DNA of 64,000 nucleotides from Spirosoma rigui (GTDB lineage: Bacteria; Bacteroidota; Bacteroidia; Cytophagales; Spirosomataceae): NCBI RefSeq assembly GCF_002067135.1, contig NZ_CP020105.1, forward strand, positions 1,364,001 to 1,428,000, given 5' to 3'. Positions 42,232 through 51,869 of the stretch are shown here, one piece after another. The first letter of the stretch is position 1; the number at the start of each line of letters is the position of its first letter. The notes beneath the pieces are model-generated. The model searched no databases, was not told where the DNA came from, and worked only from the letters and a program-made list of their open reading frames with translations. Made by a program: the position numbers and the translations under genes.

Positions 42232-44712
42232 ATGAGATCAATGCATCGTAACCGGATTAAGCAAATTGTGAGTATAGTGCTGTGGCTGAGCTGTTCAACA
42301 GCCTGGGCGCAGGTCGATTCGCTACTGCAACAGGCCGACCGTCTGCTGAGTTACAAAGCCTATGGCCGGGCCATAGAAGCCTACACCCAGTTATTGACCG
42401 AGCCGCAGTTCAAGCTATCGACGGCCCAGCAGGCAGCCGCGCAGGGACAACTGGCCTTTGCCTACAAGCAAGTAGGCGAAGGGGCCAAGGCGGAGCGCTT
42501 CTATCGGGAATCGGTAAACAATAGTGAGGACGACAACGCGCAGCTTACGTTGAATTTTGCCCAGACGCTTGCCGCCAATGGTAAGTTTAGGGAAGCCCAG
42601 CAGCAGTATGAGCGATACCTGGTTCAGAAGGAGAAGCTGGCGCTTAAGCAGCCGCTTGCGCCCGTCGCTGAGCCAGCAAAACCAGCGGGTAAGGGAAAAG
42701 GGGGCGTCCGCTACCGACTCGATTACCTGGCGCTCAACTCAGCGGGTGAAGAATTTAGCCCTGCCTTTTACCGGGATGGGCTGGTGTATGTGTCGGGCAG
42801 CAAGGGGCGAACGACCATCGAAACGTCGGGCCGGGGGGGCGGATCAGCTTACCTTGACCTGTTCTACGCGCCCAACCGCAACAACCTGCAGGCAACGAGC
42901 AGCATTGGACCGGACGGCGCGGTAACGAAGGTCGCAGCGGTGCGCACAAAAACCACTGGTCAGGCCACCCGGCCGGGGGGCAGCGGGCGGGCGTCGGCCA
43001 ATGACTCGCGAACGGTTCCTAACTTCGACGCCGGTATTAACATTACGGACGGGCTGGGCTACAAAGAACGGCCGGCGAGTGCCGCGCAGCGGTTTGGTGA
43101 GGCCATCAACTCGCGGTACCATGAAGGACCTGCTACGTTTTCCCGGGACGGTTCGACCATAATTTTTACCCGTAACAACTACAGCGAGGGGCGGGCCAAA
43201 AAAAGTGCAGAAGGAGTTACCAAACTTAAACTCTACACTGCCCGGCAGCAGAATGGTACCTGGACCAACGTAACCGAACTGCCTTTTAACAACGATGAGT
43301 ACTCCGTAGGGCATCCGGCGCTAAGCCGGGATGAGCAACTGCTTTTCTTTGCGTCGGATATGCCCGGTGGGTTTGGTGGAACGGACCTGTACGTGAGTCG
43401 CTATCAGAATGGGCGCTGGGGCCGGCCGGTTAATCTGGGTGAGGACATCAACACGAAAGGAAACGAGTTATTTCCCTTCGTAGACAACGCCGGTAATCTG
43501 TATTTCTCGACCAACGGCCGCAAGGGGCTTGGCGAACTGGATATCTACTACGCTACCCTGACTACCCTGGCAACGGGCCTTATCGTGCAGTCGATCGAGC
43601 ACCTGGACGCTCCTATCAACTCACCCAAAGATGATTTTGGTATTATTACGGATGCAGACCGGCGGGGTGGCTTTTTTAGTAGTAACCGGCGGGACGGCAA
43701 CGATGATATTTACCGGTTCGTTCGGGAAAGTTCGCTTTACGCGTGCCGCGATCTGACCGTACGGCTTTACGACATGAAGTCGAATGCGGGTCTGGACAGC
43801 TCCAGTGTAGTTGTCAGAGCGAAAGGGGAGGGGCGGGCCGACCAGACGCTGAAAACCGATGCCAACGGCTACGTGCGGTTGTGCCTCGACGATGATAACG
43901 AATTTGTCTTTCAGGCCAGCCGGGATGGCTATATCAACAGTACGGTTGGTTTCACAACACAATCGTTGACCGACGATCAGCCCAGCCAGCTGGAGATCGG
44001 GATGATCCAGCCAACCGTTGTGGTCGATACGGTCACGATGGTTGAAGCCAAAACGACGCCACCCATCAAGGTGCTAACCCGATCCCATATTTGGGGAATT
44101 GTTGTTAGCGAACGCGACCGAAAGCCCATTGAGGGCGTAACGGTCACCCTGCGCAACGAGTGCAATTTTAAGCAGCTCGAATACGTCACTGGTGCCGATG
44201 GCAGCTACACATTCGAACTTGACGAAGGCTGTGATTACACGTTGGTTGCTTCCAAACCAGCATTTGGGACAAACACAAACCGGATTAAACGCCTGCCCAG
44301 GAAAGAAAAACCCAAGATCCTGTCGGCCGACCTGCGTATGCTGAGCGTGGGCGATGTGGTAAAGATCGATAATATCTACTACGATCTGGACCGGTTCAGC
44401 CTGCGCCCCGATGCCGCCCGTGAATTGGAAAAACTACTCGCCACCATGCGTAAATACCCTTCGCTGATCATCGAAATCCGGTCGCATACCGACAGCCGGG
44501 GGAGCGCCGAGAGCAACAAGCAACTGTCGACCCAGCGGGCCAGAGCCGTAGCCGACTACCTGGCCAGCAAGGGTATCAGCCGGAAGCGGATGTCGGCGGT
44601 GGGCATGGGCGAATCACAGCTGGTCAATAACTGCACCGACGACGTGATCTGCACGGAGGGCGAACATCAGCGTAACCGCCGAACGGAGTTTCGGGTTGTC
44701 GACATCAAATAA
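42232..44712 (+). CDS. PorE-like OmpA family protein with TPR, WD40-like and carboxypeptidase-regulatory domains
   Basis: This 826-residue protein has a signal peptide (about 1-26, ending AWAQ), TPR repeats (about 30-140), a PD40 beta-propeller (about 165-490, with 'SAGEEFSPAFYRDG', 'HEGPATFSRDGSTIIFTRNN' and 'ELFPFVDNAGNLYFSTNG'), a carboxypeptidase-regulatory beta sandwich (about 615-690, 'PIEGVTVTLRNEC') and an OmpA C-like domain (about 710-825, 'NIYYDLDRFSLRPDA', 'IRSHTDSRGSAESN'). It has no lipobox, unlike the 663-residue paralogue at 21021, which shares the same order. The position after a T9SS-sorted protein suggests a dedicated partner at the cell envelope. A second in-frame ATG at 42241 could also be the start. 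Confidence 0.88.
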   Translation: MRSMHRNRIKQIVSIVLWLSCSTAWAQVDSLLQQADRLLSYKAYGRAIEAYTQLLTEPQFKLSTAQQAAAQGQLAFAYKQVGEGAKAERFYRESVNNSEDDNAQLTLNFAQTLAANGKFREAQQQYERYLVQKEKLALKQPLAPVAEPAKPAGKGKGGVRYRLDYLALNSAGEEFSPAFYRDGLVYVSGSKGRTTIETSGRGGGSAYLDLFYAPNRNNLQATSSIGPDGAVTKVAAVRTKTTGQATRPGGSGRASANDSRTVPNFDAGINITDGLGYKERPASAAQRFGEAINSRYHEGPATFSRDGSTIIFTRNNYSEGRAKKSAEGVTKLKLYTARQQNGTWTNVTELPFNNDEYSVGHPALSRDEQLLFFASDMPGGFGGTDLYVSRYQNGRWGRPVNLGEDINTKGNELFPFVDNAGNLYFSTNGRKGLGELDIYYATLTTLATGLIVQSIEHLDAPINSPKDDFGIITDADRRGGFFSSNRRDGNDDIYRFVRESSLYACRDLTVRLYDMKSNAGLDSSSVVVRAKGEGRADQTLKTDANGYVRLCLDDDNEFVFQASRDGYINSTVGFTTQSLTDDQPSQLEIGMIQPTVVVDTVTMVEAKTTPPIKVLTRSHIWGIVVSERDRKPIEGVTVTLRNECNFKQLEYVTGADGSYTFELDEGCDYTLVASKPAFGTNTNRIKRLPRKEKPKILSADLRMLSVGDVVKIDNIYYDLDRFSLRPDAARELEKLLATMRKYPSLIIEIRSHTDSRGSAESNKQLSTQRARAVADYLASKGISRKRMSAVGMGESQLVNNCTDDVICTEGEHQRNRRTEFRVVDIK

Positions 44713-44772
44713 GTACGGTGTGGGTACCGGTTGGCTATTGGGTATTTATGAGACGATACCCGATATTCGCGC

Positions 44773-45597
44773 ATGCTCACTTTCCCCAACGCGAAAATTA
44801 ATCTAGGCCTGCGCATCACCGAAAAGCGGCCTGATGGCTTCCATAACCTGCAATCCTGTTTTTTCCCAGTTGGCTGGAGTGATGTGCTCGAAGTAATTCC
44901 CGCCGACTCTTTCCGCTTTAGCAGCAGCGGCCTGCCCATTCCCGGCGACGCAGGCAGTAACCTGTGCGTGCGGGCTTACGAACGGCTGAGAGCCGATTTT
45001 GACCTGCCGCCGGTGCAGCTGCATCTGCATAAGAATGTACCGATTGGCGCGGGTCTAGGGGGCGGTTCGGCCGATGCGGCCTTTACCCTCAAACTCTTGA
45101 ACGAGCGTTTTGCCCTGGGGTTAAGTACGGCAACGTTAGAAGATTATGCCCGGCCCCTGGGCAGCGACTGTGCCTTTTTCATCCAAAACCGTCCCATGTA
45201 CTGTACCGAAAAAGGGGATGTTTTTGATGAGATTGCACTTGATTTGACCGGCTATCATCTGCTGCTGGTTTATCCAAACCTGGCTATTTCGACGGCCGAA
45301 GCCTATGCCTCCATCCGGCCCCACCAGCCCGAAGTGCCACTGAATCAATTATTACGGGCTCCCGTAGATACGTGGCGGTCTACCGTCCATAATGATTTTG
45401 AGGATAGTTTATTCCCGGCGTACCCGCTGCTGGCCGCCATAAAGCAGCAACTCTACGAGGCCGGGGCGGTCTATGCCAGCATGAGCGGGTCTGGATCAAC
45501 GGTATATGGTATTTTCGACGCGCCTGTCGCATGCCCAAACCAATTTGCAGATTACAGCGTTTGGCAAGGTAACTGTAGTACCGTTACGGCCAGGTGA
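44773..45597 (+). CDS. ispE: 4-diphosphocytidyl-2-C-methyl-D-erythritol kinase
   Basis: The 274-residue GHMP kinase phosphorylates 4-diphosphocytidyl-methylerythritol in the non-mevalonate isoprenoid pathway. It begins 'MLTFPNAKINLGLRITEKRP' with the catalytic K8, has the ATP-binding 'PIGAGLGGGSADAA' (90-103), D132 in 'LGSDCAFF' and 'MSGSGSTVYGIF' near the C-terminus. All family motifs are intact. It stands between the PorE-like gene and a cytochrome oxidase subunit gene, with no other isoprenoid genes close by. The lipid-modifying flavoprotein at 4912 would depend on this pathway for substrate. Confidence 0.95.
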   Translation: MLTFPNAKINLGLRITEKRPDGFHNLQSCFFPVGWSDVLEVIPADSFRFSSSGLPIPGDAGSNLCVRAYERLRADFDLPPVQLHLHKNVPIGAGLGGGSADAAFTLKLLNERFALGLSTATLEDYARPLGSDCAFFIQNRPMYCTEKGDVFDEIALDLTGYHLLLVYPNLAISTAEAYASIRPHQPEVPLNQLLRAPVDTWRSTVHNDFEDSLFPAYPLLAAIKQQLYEAGAVYASMSGSGSTVYGIFDAPVACPNQFADYSVWQGNCSTVTAR

Positions 45598-45633
45598 GGC
45601 CATCCTGCCAGCTCACTGCCACTACATCCTCTA

Positions 45634-46242
45634 ATGAGCAACTTCGTCACGAAACGGCGGGAGCCGTTCCGATTCATGGTTTGGTTAGGTATTGCAAGCA
45701 GTATTATGCTGTTTACAATCTTACTGGCCATGTATGTCATTCGCCGTACCGCATCCGACTGGACCGACGTCCGGTTGCCGAATGTATTTCTGATCAGCAC
45801 CGTCGCCATTCTGCTCAGCAGTCTAACCCTGCACAATGCTAATCAAGCGTTCCGGCATGAGCGATTCGACAGTTACCGGACCAATCTGGCGACGACGCTG
45901 GTGCTGGGTACGCTGTTCATACTCCTGCAAGGGTGGGGTTGGCGGCAGATGATCCGCTCAGGTATTGGGTTCACCGGTAATCCCTCGGGAAGTTTCGTCT
46001 ACATTATCTCCGGGGTTCACTTGCTCCACATTTTGATTGGCCTGATTTTTATCGTCATCGCGCTGGTTGAAGCGCTTCGTCGACGGCCTTATATCGATTC
46101 ATTCGTCTACAGCGTGAATCCTCCCAATCAACTTAAAATAAAGCTGATTACGCTGTATTGGCATTTTGTCGATATCCTCTGGATTGCCCTGTTCATCTTT
46201 CTGGTTATCCACCACGGCCTTGACCTGCGGTTGTCTCTCTAG
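45634..46242 (+). CDS. Cytochrome c oxidase subunit III-like protein
   Basis: A 202-residue membrane protein with five predicted helices. The C-terminal 'ITLYWHFVDILWIALF' and 'SGVHLLHILIGLIF' are the characteristic subunit III segments, with 'TLHNANQAF' in the middle. It is short, like the form used by Bacteroidota caa3 or alternative oxidases. No subunit I or II gene is adjacent; in this group a second subunit III copy often sits apart from the main oxidase cluster. It starts 36 bases after ispE, so co-transcription with that gene is possible. Confidence 0.85.
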   Translation: MSNFVTKRREPFRFMVWLGIASSIMLFTILLAMYVIRRTASDWTDVRLPNVFLISTVAILLSSLTLHNANQAFRHERFDSYRTNLATTLVLGTLFILLQGWGWRQMIRSGIGFTGNPSGSFVYIISGVHLLHILIGLIFIVIALVEALRRRPYIDSFVYSVNPPNQLKIKLITLYWHFVDILWIALFIFLVIHHGLDLRLSL

Positions 46243-46336
46243 CCGGGTTGCTGACTTTACGGACTAAGCCCTGACCTGTTATCAGCTTTTGGGGAGTTAT
46301 GGCGTTATTTGTAAGAAATCTGTTTTTCTATACTTC

Positions 46337-48289
46337 ATGAAGAAAATCGCTATTTGGGCGGGTCTCTGGTTGGTAAGCCTCACGACCTTCGCCCAAACCG
46401 CCGGATCAAAATACGATCCCCTCGCGCTGTTTCACCCCCTGTTTAACATGCAGCCGGGCAACGATTACCGCACTGGCAGTGGCGCACCTGGCCCACGATA
46501 CTGGCAAAACCGCGCTGATTACCAGATCAATGTTACCCTCGATGATCAGCAGAATACCATAACGGGTGAGGTGACGATCGCTTACAAAAACAACTCGCCG
46601 GAGACGCTTTCGTATTTATGGCTTCAGCTCGATCAGAATGCCTTTAGTGATACGTCGCGGGCGGCCAAGACAACGCCCGTTTCGGGTGGCCGGTTCGGTA
46701 ACCTGGGCTTTGCGGGTGGGCTGACCATTAAAAGCGTAACGACCGACCAGGGTAAGGCAAAATTCAACGCGACACCCTACGAGATCACGGATACCCGCAT
46801 GCAGGTGCGGTTGCCGGAAGCGGTGAAGCCCGGTGGCGACGTGAAAGTAAAAGTGGCTTACTCGTTCAAGATTCCGGAATATGGCTCGGACCGCATGGGT
46901 CAGCTGAAGCGTAAGGATGGTATCATCTACGAAATTGCCCAGTGGTATCCACGCATGTGTGTTTACGACGACATTGAAGGCTGGAACGTATTGCCTTACC
47001 TGGGCGCGGGTGAGTTTTACCTCGAATACGGCGACTATGAATACAACGTCACCGTTCCCTGGGATCATATCGTGGCCGGTTCGGGCGAGTTGCTCAACCC
47101 CAACGACGTGCTGACCGCTGAGCAAATCAAACGGCTGGCGCAGGCCCGTCAGAGCGACAAGACGGTCATGATCCGTAGTAAAGATGAAGTAACCAATGCG
47201 GACACGCGGCCCAAAAAGTCGGGTATGCTGACCTGGAAATTCCGCTGCCTGAACACCCGCGACGTAGCCTGGGCTTCGAGCCGGGCGTTTGTCTGGGATG
47301 CTGCCAAAATGAATCTGCCCAGTGGCAAGCCTGCTCTGGCACAATCGATGTATCCGGCCGAGAGCGCTACCAACGATTCGTGGAACCGCTCGACGGAATA
47401 CGTGAAAGGCTGTGTGGAGTTCTATTCTAAATATCTCTATGAGTTCAGCTACCCCGTGGCAACCAACATCGCCGGTATTGTGGGGGGGATGGAGTATCCG
47501 GGCATCATCTTCTGCGACCACAAAGACAAGCGGGATGCGCTGTGGGGCGTAACCGATCACGAATTTGGCCACAACTGGTTCCCGATGATTGTGGGTAACA
47601 ACGAGCGCAAGTTTCCGTGGATGGATGAAGGTTTCAATACGTTCATCAACACGTTATCGACGGCTAACTTCAACAAAGGGGAGTATGACCGCGAGCGGGG
47701 CACGATGCATGACATTGCACCCGCCCTGTTCAGCCCCGTTGAGCCGATCATGACTATTCCTGATGTGCAGCAACCGCGTGCTCTGGGTATCCTGGCCTAT
47801 TACAAGCCGGGTATGGGGCTGAAGCTGCTGCGGGAGTCGATCCTCGGCCCTGAGCGGTTCGATTTCGCGTTCAAACACTACGTCGATCGCTGGGCGTTCA
47901 AACACCCCACGCCTTACGATTTCTTCCGGAGTATGGAAGATGGGGCCGGCGAAGATCTGGGCTGGTTCTGGCGGGGTTTCTTTTACGAAACCTGGAAACT
48001 CGACCAGGGCATGAAAGATGTCAAGTACGTCGATGGCTCGGCCGAGAAAGGCTCGCTCATTACGATTGAGAACCTCGAAAAGATGGCCATGCCGGTAACG
48101 ATCGAGGTGACCGAGTCGAATGGGAAGAAAGGCCGGGTAACGCTGCCCGTTGAAGTATGGCAGCGGGGCGGTAGCTGGACGTTGCGCTACAACTCAACGT
48201 CGTCGCTGAAAACGGTTGTCATCGACCCCGATCAGAAACTACCGGACGTGAACAGCAAGAACAATACCTGGCGCGCAGAAGCGCAATAG
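46337..48289 (+). CDS. M1 family zinc metallopeptidase
   Basis: The 650-residue product has a signal peptide (about 1-20, ending TTFAQ). The zinc site is H408-E-F-G-H412 with the third ligand E431, exactly the spacing of clan MA(E) M1 enzymes; '[10 protein letters not shown]' provides the GxMEN-like exopeptidase loop in variant form (MEYP instead of MEN). The N-terminal beta domain has '[20 protein letters not shown]'. It probably degrades peptides in the periplasm or outside the cell. The start at 46337 is preferred to the ATG at 46289 because it directly precedes the signal peptide. Its stop codon lies inside the palindrome at 48286. Confidence 0.94.
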   Translation: MKKIAIWAGLWLVSLTTFAQTAGSKYDPLALFHPLFNMQPGNDYRTGSGAPGPRYWQNRADYQINVTLDDQQNTITGEVTIAYKNNSPETLSYLWLQLDQNAFSDTSRAAKTTPVSGGRFGNLGFAGGLTIKSVTTDQGKAKFNATPYEITDTRMQVRLPEAVKPGGDVKVKVAYSFKIPEYGSDRMGQLKRKDGIIYEIAQWYPRMCVYDDIEGWNVLPYLGAGEFYLEYGDYEYNVTVPWDHIVAGSGELLNPNDVLTAEQIKRLAQARQSDKTVMIRSKDEVTNADTRPKKSGMLTWKFRCLNTRDVAWASSRAFVWDAAKMNLPSGKPALAQSMYPAESATNDSWNRSTEYVKGCVEFYSKYLYEFSYPVATNIAGIVGGMEYPGIIFCDHKDKRDALWGVTDHEFGHNWFPMIVGNNERKFPWMDEGFNTFINTLSTANFNKGEYDRERGTMHDIAPALFSPVEPIMTIPDVQQPRALGILAYYKPGMGLKLLRESILGPERFDFAFKHYVDRWAFKHPTPYDFFRSMEDGAGEDLGWFWRGFFYETWKLDQGMKDVKYVDGSAEKGSLITIENLEKMAMPVTIEVTESNGKKGRVTLPVEVWQRGGSWTLRYNSTSSLKTVVIDPDQKLPDVNSKNNTWRAEAQ

Positions 48290-48367
48290 ACGAAGTAAAA
48301 GGCGGAGGGGGACGAAGGAATTGCTGACGCAAGCCTTTCGTCCCCCTCCGCCTTTTACTTCGTCTAT
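48286..48367. terminator. Bidirectional terminator, 31-base arms containing both stop codons
   Basis: Perfect arms 48286-48316 and 48337-48367 with a 20-base centre. The left arm includes the stop codon of the M1 gene (48287-48289) and the right arm the stop of the convergent KAS III gene (48364-48366). T-rich outer parts allow termination in both directions. Confidence 0.7.
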
Positions 48368-49302
48368 CGTTCGATCAACATCGCACCGTAGGAGTAGCCA
48401 CCACCGAAAACGGTCAGGACAATACGTTGCCCTTTCTGGAACATATCCCAGTTTTCAGACAGGGCAATGGCGCAACCGGCACAGCCGGTATTACCCAGTA
48501 CCTGAATGTTGGAAATAAGCTTCTCTTCGGGGAGCCCCAGCGTCTTCATCACATTACGCGAGATGCGCAGGTTGGCCTGGTGGGGTAGCACGTAGTCAAT
48601 ATCGTCGACTGTGAGGCCACAACGCTCCAGCACCTGAAGGCTGGCTTTGGGCATATACTGACAGGCGTTGATGAAAACATCCCGGCCGAAGGGCATCGTT
48701 ACCCCCCCCTCATTGGGTTTCATCATAACCGCCGTCGTCGCTTTGGCCGTGTGGGCGGCTCCGCCCGTCAGCAGCGCTTTAACGGCAAAATCGTCATCGC
48801 TCTGGCGTTCTTTCGTGATGAGTAGCGCAGCTGCGCCATCGCCCCATAAATGGCCTGAAATAGTATCCTCGTCGTTGTTGTAGGCTGTATTGTGTTCCGA
48901 TACAATGACCAGCGCCCGACTAGCCTTGTTGAGGGCAAAATAGCCTTCCACAACTTCAATGGCATTAAGAAGCGAAGAGCAGGCCGTTGACACGGATATG
49001 ACGGGGATATCTGCTATTTCGAGGTAGTGCTGGGCTTCGTGGGCAAGCGAAACGATTGTATCGTAAGGGGTATAGGTAGCACCAACAATTAAATCGACTG
49101 TCGACAAATCAACCTTTTCCTGCAACCGGCGCACAACGTCGATCGTCATCGTATTCGTATTCTCACCAGGGGCCGCTTTACGTCGCTCCTGGATGCCGGT
49201 GCGCTCAATTATCCAGTCGCTGGACAAGCCATTCAACTGGGTAAAATGTTCATTGCCAACTACCGCCGTAGGGAGGTAATGGCTTACTGTATGAATGTAC
49301 AT
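48364..49302 (-). CDS. 3-oxoacyl-ACP synthase III family protein
   Basis: A 312-residue thiolase-fold enzyme. The catalytic triad is C108 ('VSTACSSLLNA'), H241 ('VLPHQANLRI') and N271 ('LGNTGCAG'), and 'WIIERTGIQER' near residue 30 is the usual FabH N-terminal motif. It condenses an acyl-CoA with malonyl-ACP. It is divergent from a housekeeping FabH in several loops and is not near fatty-acid genes, so it may be a second copy with its own substrate; I therefore give no gene symbol. It is convergent with the M1 peptidase. Confidence 0.9.
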   Translation of the reverse strand: MYIHTVSHYLPTAVVGNEHFTQLNGLSSDWIIERTGIQERRKAAPGENTNTMTIDVVRRLQEKVDLSTVDLIVGATYTPYDTIVSLAHEAQHYLEIADIPVISVSTACSSLLNAIEVVEGYFALNKASRALVIVSEHNTAYNNDEDTISGHLWGDGAAALLITKERQSDDDFAVKALLTGGAAHTAKATTAVMMKPNEGGVTMPFGRDVFINACQYMPKASLQVLERCGLTVDDIDYVLPHQANLRISRNVMKTLGLPEEKLISNIQVLGNTGCAGCAIALSENWDMFQKGQRIVLTVFGGGYSYGAMLIER

Positions 49303-49446
49303 CAGGCTAAAAAAATATGGCTAACGTGGGCAGTTCCCAAATCAGTACCGAAAGTTAAATACTTCCGGGAAAACATAGTATTGGACATTAGATCAATACC
49401 ATAATGTGTTCGAAATGTTAAATAATATCATTAATTCCAGCTTAAT

Positions 49447-50586
49447 TTATTTCCCTTCTAAAATTAAGCTATAGAACTTAACGAGTTTTTTAGCTTCACT
49501 CGACCAGTTGTACTCCGTCTCTACGGCTGCCCGACCGCGTTCGCCCATCTGTCGTGCTTCTTCGGGATGTTCAATCAGAAACGTCATGACACTGGCCAGT
49601 TGCGCGGAATCGTAAGGCGACAGGCAAAACCCGCACTGGTGCCGTTCTACTACGTCCTGATAGAGTGGAAAATCGGAGGTGATAACGGGTATTCCCAGTG
49701 CCATGTATTCAAACAGTTTGGTCGTGTAGGAGTCCGGGTAGTCGCCAACGGGCTTAAGCAGGGCCAGTCCAGCGGTAGCATGAGCCGCGTAGGGAAATGC
49801 CTGCCGCTGATCGGTGTAGCCATGGAAGTGAACATTACTACGTATGCTATCGAAGGCATGTAGCCGGTTCAATGCCGTGTTGTTAAACGTGCGTCGGCCA
49901 AAAAAATGGGCAACAAAGTTTGGATACCGTTGCTTTAATCCGGCAAACCCATCGATCAGCGTATCAAACGCCCGCTCAAAACTGATCCAGCCAATGTAAA
50001 AGAACGTAGGGTTGACCGGGTCAGGTTGGTACGGCTGCCGAAACGGCTCTATCAAGCTCAATAGCGGGTAGTTATAAATAACAACGTAGGGTTTGGTCAG
50101 CCCGGTATACGTATCCAGATAGCCGTGTTCGGTGAAGATCAGGTAGCAGTACCGGCGGGCCATCGAATCGAACGTTTGGAAGGCCCTTTCCAGTAGAAAA
50201 CCCCGGTTGACCTGCTTGAGGTGCATCTTTTTGAACAGGTTTTCCTGCACTTCATAGATCACCACCACCCCTGACAGCCGCAGCAGGAAGGCAAATGGGA
50301 TAAACTCGGGCACGTACACATGCACGATGGCGGGACGCAGCAGCAGGCCGCGCAGGAGCACGTAAGGACAGGTGATCAACGCCCGCCAGATGACCCGCCT
50401 GAAGTAAGGCAACCGGATAAAGTGAATGGTGGGCGCAATGACCGGGTCGGCCCGGGGGATGGCACAAAATACCTCGTACTGGTCCGACAGGGTCTGGCAT
50501 TGCTTGAAGACTACCCGCGGGTCCTGGGGCTGATGGGCGGTGCTGACGTGTAACACCCGAATCTTACCCGTTCTGGTTAAGCGCAC
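49447..50586 (-). CDS. Glycosyltransferase family 4 (GT-B)
   Basis: The 379-residue GT-B enzyme has an N-terminal Rossmann part ('IRVLHVSTAHQPQDPRVV', 'PAIVHVYVPEFIPFAF') and a donor-binding C-terminal half ('NPTFFYIGWISFERAFDTLI', 'DSYTTKLFEYMALGIPVITS') with the conserved Glu in the EYMALG helix. It most likely adds a sugar to a surface polysaccharide or lipid carrier. It lies 48 bases after the DUF922 gene on the same strand, so the two may be co-transcribed. The sugar donor cannot be told. Confidence 0.88.
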   Translation of the reverse strand: MRLTRTGKIRVLHVSTAHQPQDPRVVFKQCQTLSDQYEVFCAIPRADPVIAPTIHFIRLPYFRRVIWRALITCPYVLLRGLLLRPAIVHVYVPEFIPFAFLLRLSGVVVIYEVQENLFKKMHLKQVNRGFLLERAFQTFDSMARRYCYLIFTEHGYLDTYTGLTKPYVVIYNYPLLSLIEPFRQPYQPDPVNPTFFYIGWISFERAFDTLIDGFAGLKQRYPNFVAHFFGRRTFNNTALNRLHAFDSIRSNVHFHGYTDQRQAFPYAAHATAGLALLKPVGDYPDSYTTKLFEYMALGIPVITSDFPLYQDVVERHQCGFCLSPYDSAQLASVMTFLIEHPEEARQMGERGRAAVETEYNWSSEAKKLVKFYSLILEGK

Positions 50587-50634
50587 TGCGGTTGTTTTTT
50601 GGCAAGTTTGGTCATAAACAGGACTACAGATGTA

Positions 50635-51735
50635 TCATTTTTTGACGCCGAAACTGCGGAGTTCGGCATCGATCTTCTGGTTCCATTGTTCCTGAGCGGC
50701 CTGGTTCAGGCTGTGATTCGTTTCGCCGTCATACTGTTTCTGCATCCGGTTCATTTCCCGGAACGACTCAATAAACTGGTACTGGATCAGGCTATTGTAA
50801 TCCTCCACGGTCAGACTATCGGGCTGAATGGCTCGTTTGAACCGTTCGGCTATCAGTTTCGTAATATCGAAATGGCGTTGTTCGTGGTTAAGAGCGTAGG
50901 CATTCTTGGCATCGGCACGCGCCCAGGACGATTTTTTTAGCACGTAACTCTTGACGCTTAAATTGAGCGTTATCACTCCGTCCTTGACCGAGCTTTTCCC
51001 CTCGTAGGCGAAGCTGGTGAAGACTTCGGCCGCGTAGTGACTGGTTCGGCGGGGTTCGGCCCGGAAGTCGTCCCAGGTCAGGAGCCGTTCGGGGTTATAG
51101 TGGACCGTATCGTCGGTCGTGATGCGGGTGTCGTCCGTAAACACAACCCGGATGCCGGTTGCCAGTTTCTCGTTTTGCTTCGCTTCCCGGTTCATGTAGT
51201 CGTTTAAACTACGTAGCGAAGCCGTAATTGCCTGCCGGATGGTTGGCTCAATGACCGTTATCTGGTTCAGGGGACGGGTGTAGGTGGCACTGCCGCTATA
51301 CTCGGTCAGGCGGGTACCGGTTTCGACACCATAATCGTCTTTGCTGATCAGGTCGAAAGCGACATCGTAGATAAACTCCCCAATTACGCGGTTACCCACG
51401 GCTTTCTCCGTTATGCGGCATTTGTTGATTCGCATGGCAATGGGCCGCAATGACTTATTCTGTTTCAGACTCTGGTTGATAAAAGCCCGAAAGCTGTACA
51501 GAATACCCCCATCGAGGTCAACGGGCTGTGGTGCCTGATTGAGCGTTAGCGCCAGTCTGGCAACGGGACCTTTATCGGAGCGCACGTCCGTAACATTGGC
51601 GATATAAAACTCCTTCGGCGTAAAGGGCAGCGACTGGGGCTGGAGCCGAATGGGTTCTGGCGCTAACCCAACGAAAAGCGCAATACGAATGAGCAGCTGA
51701 AGGGATAGGATTGTGCTCATCAGATTGACAGACAC
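50635..51735 (-). CDS. DUF922 family putative secreted zinc protease
   Basis: A protein of about 361-366 residues; ATG codons at 51735 and 51720 are both possible, the second giving a compact signal peptide. The C-terminal part contains an HExxH motif ('NHEQRHFDI', about residue 284) preceded by 'LLTWDDFRAEP', both typical of DUF922, predicted secreted Zn-dependent proteases. The N-terminal half (about 40-200) has no recognisable domain. Family function is predicted, not shown. The secA terminator at 51769 lies just upstream, so the gene must have its own promoter; no exact TAnnTTTG was found. Confidence 0.78.
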   Translation of the reverse strand: MSVNLMSTILSLQLLIRIALFVGLAPEPIRLQPQSLPFTPKEFYIANVTDVRSDKGPVARLALTLNQAPQPVDLDGGILYSFRAFINQSLKQNKSLRPIAMRINKCRITEKAVGNRVIGEFIYDVAFDLISKDDYGVETGTRLTEYSGSATYTRPLNQITVIEPTIRQAITASLRSLNDYMNREAKQNEKLATGIRVVFTDDTRITTDDTVHYNPERLLTWDDFRAEPRRTSHYAAEVFTSFAYEGKSSVKDGVITLNLSVKSYVLKKSSWARADAKNAYALNHEQRHFDITKLIAERFKRAIQPDSLTVEDYNSLIQYQFIESFREMNRMQKQYDGETNHSLNQAAQEQWNQKIDAELRSFGVKK

Positions 51736-51763
51736 GGGATATAGTTGTCGAACGGCTGTACAA

Positions 51764-51821
51764 GGAAAAAAATCAACCCCGGATTTCGTCCAGCTAATGT
51801 ACGAATTCCGGGGTTGATTTT
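51764..51821 (-). terminator. Terminator of secA
   Basis: Perfect 15-base arms (51769-51783 and 51807-51821) extended inside after one mismatch; on the minus strand the hairpin is followed by a run of T ending near 51764. Confidence 0.85.
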
Positions 51822-51869
51822 AAGGGGTTCCAGTTCTTCATCATGCTACCCGATGAAGCGCCGGGTCAT

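Noticed and set aside
3892..49358. Identical 16-base word at 3892-3907 and 49343-49358
   Set aside because: One such shared word is expected by chance in 64 kb, and the surroundings differ.
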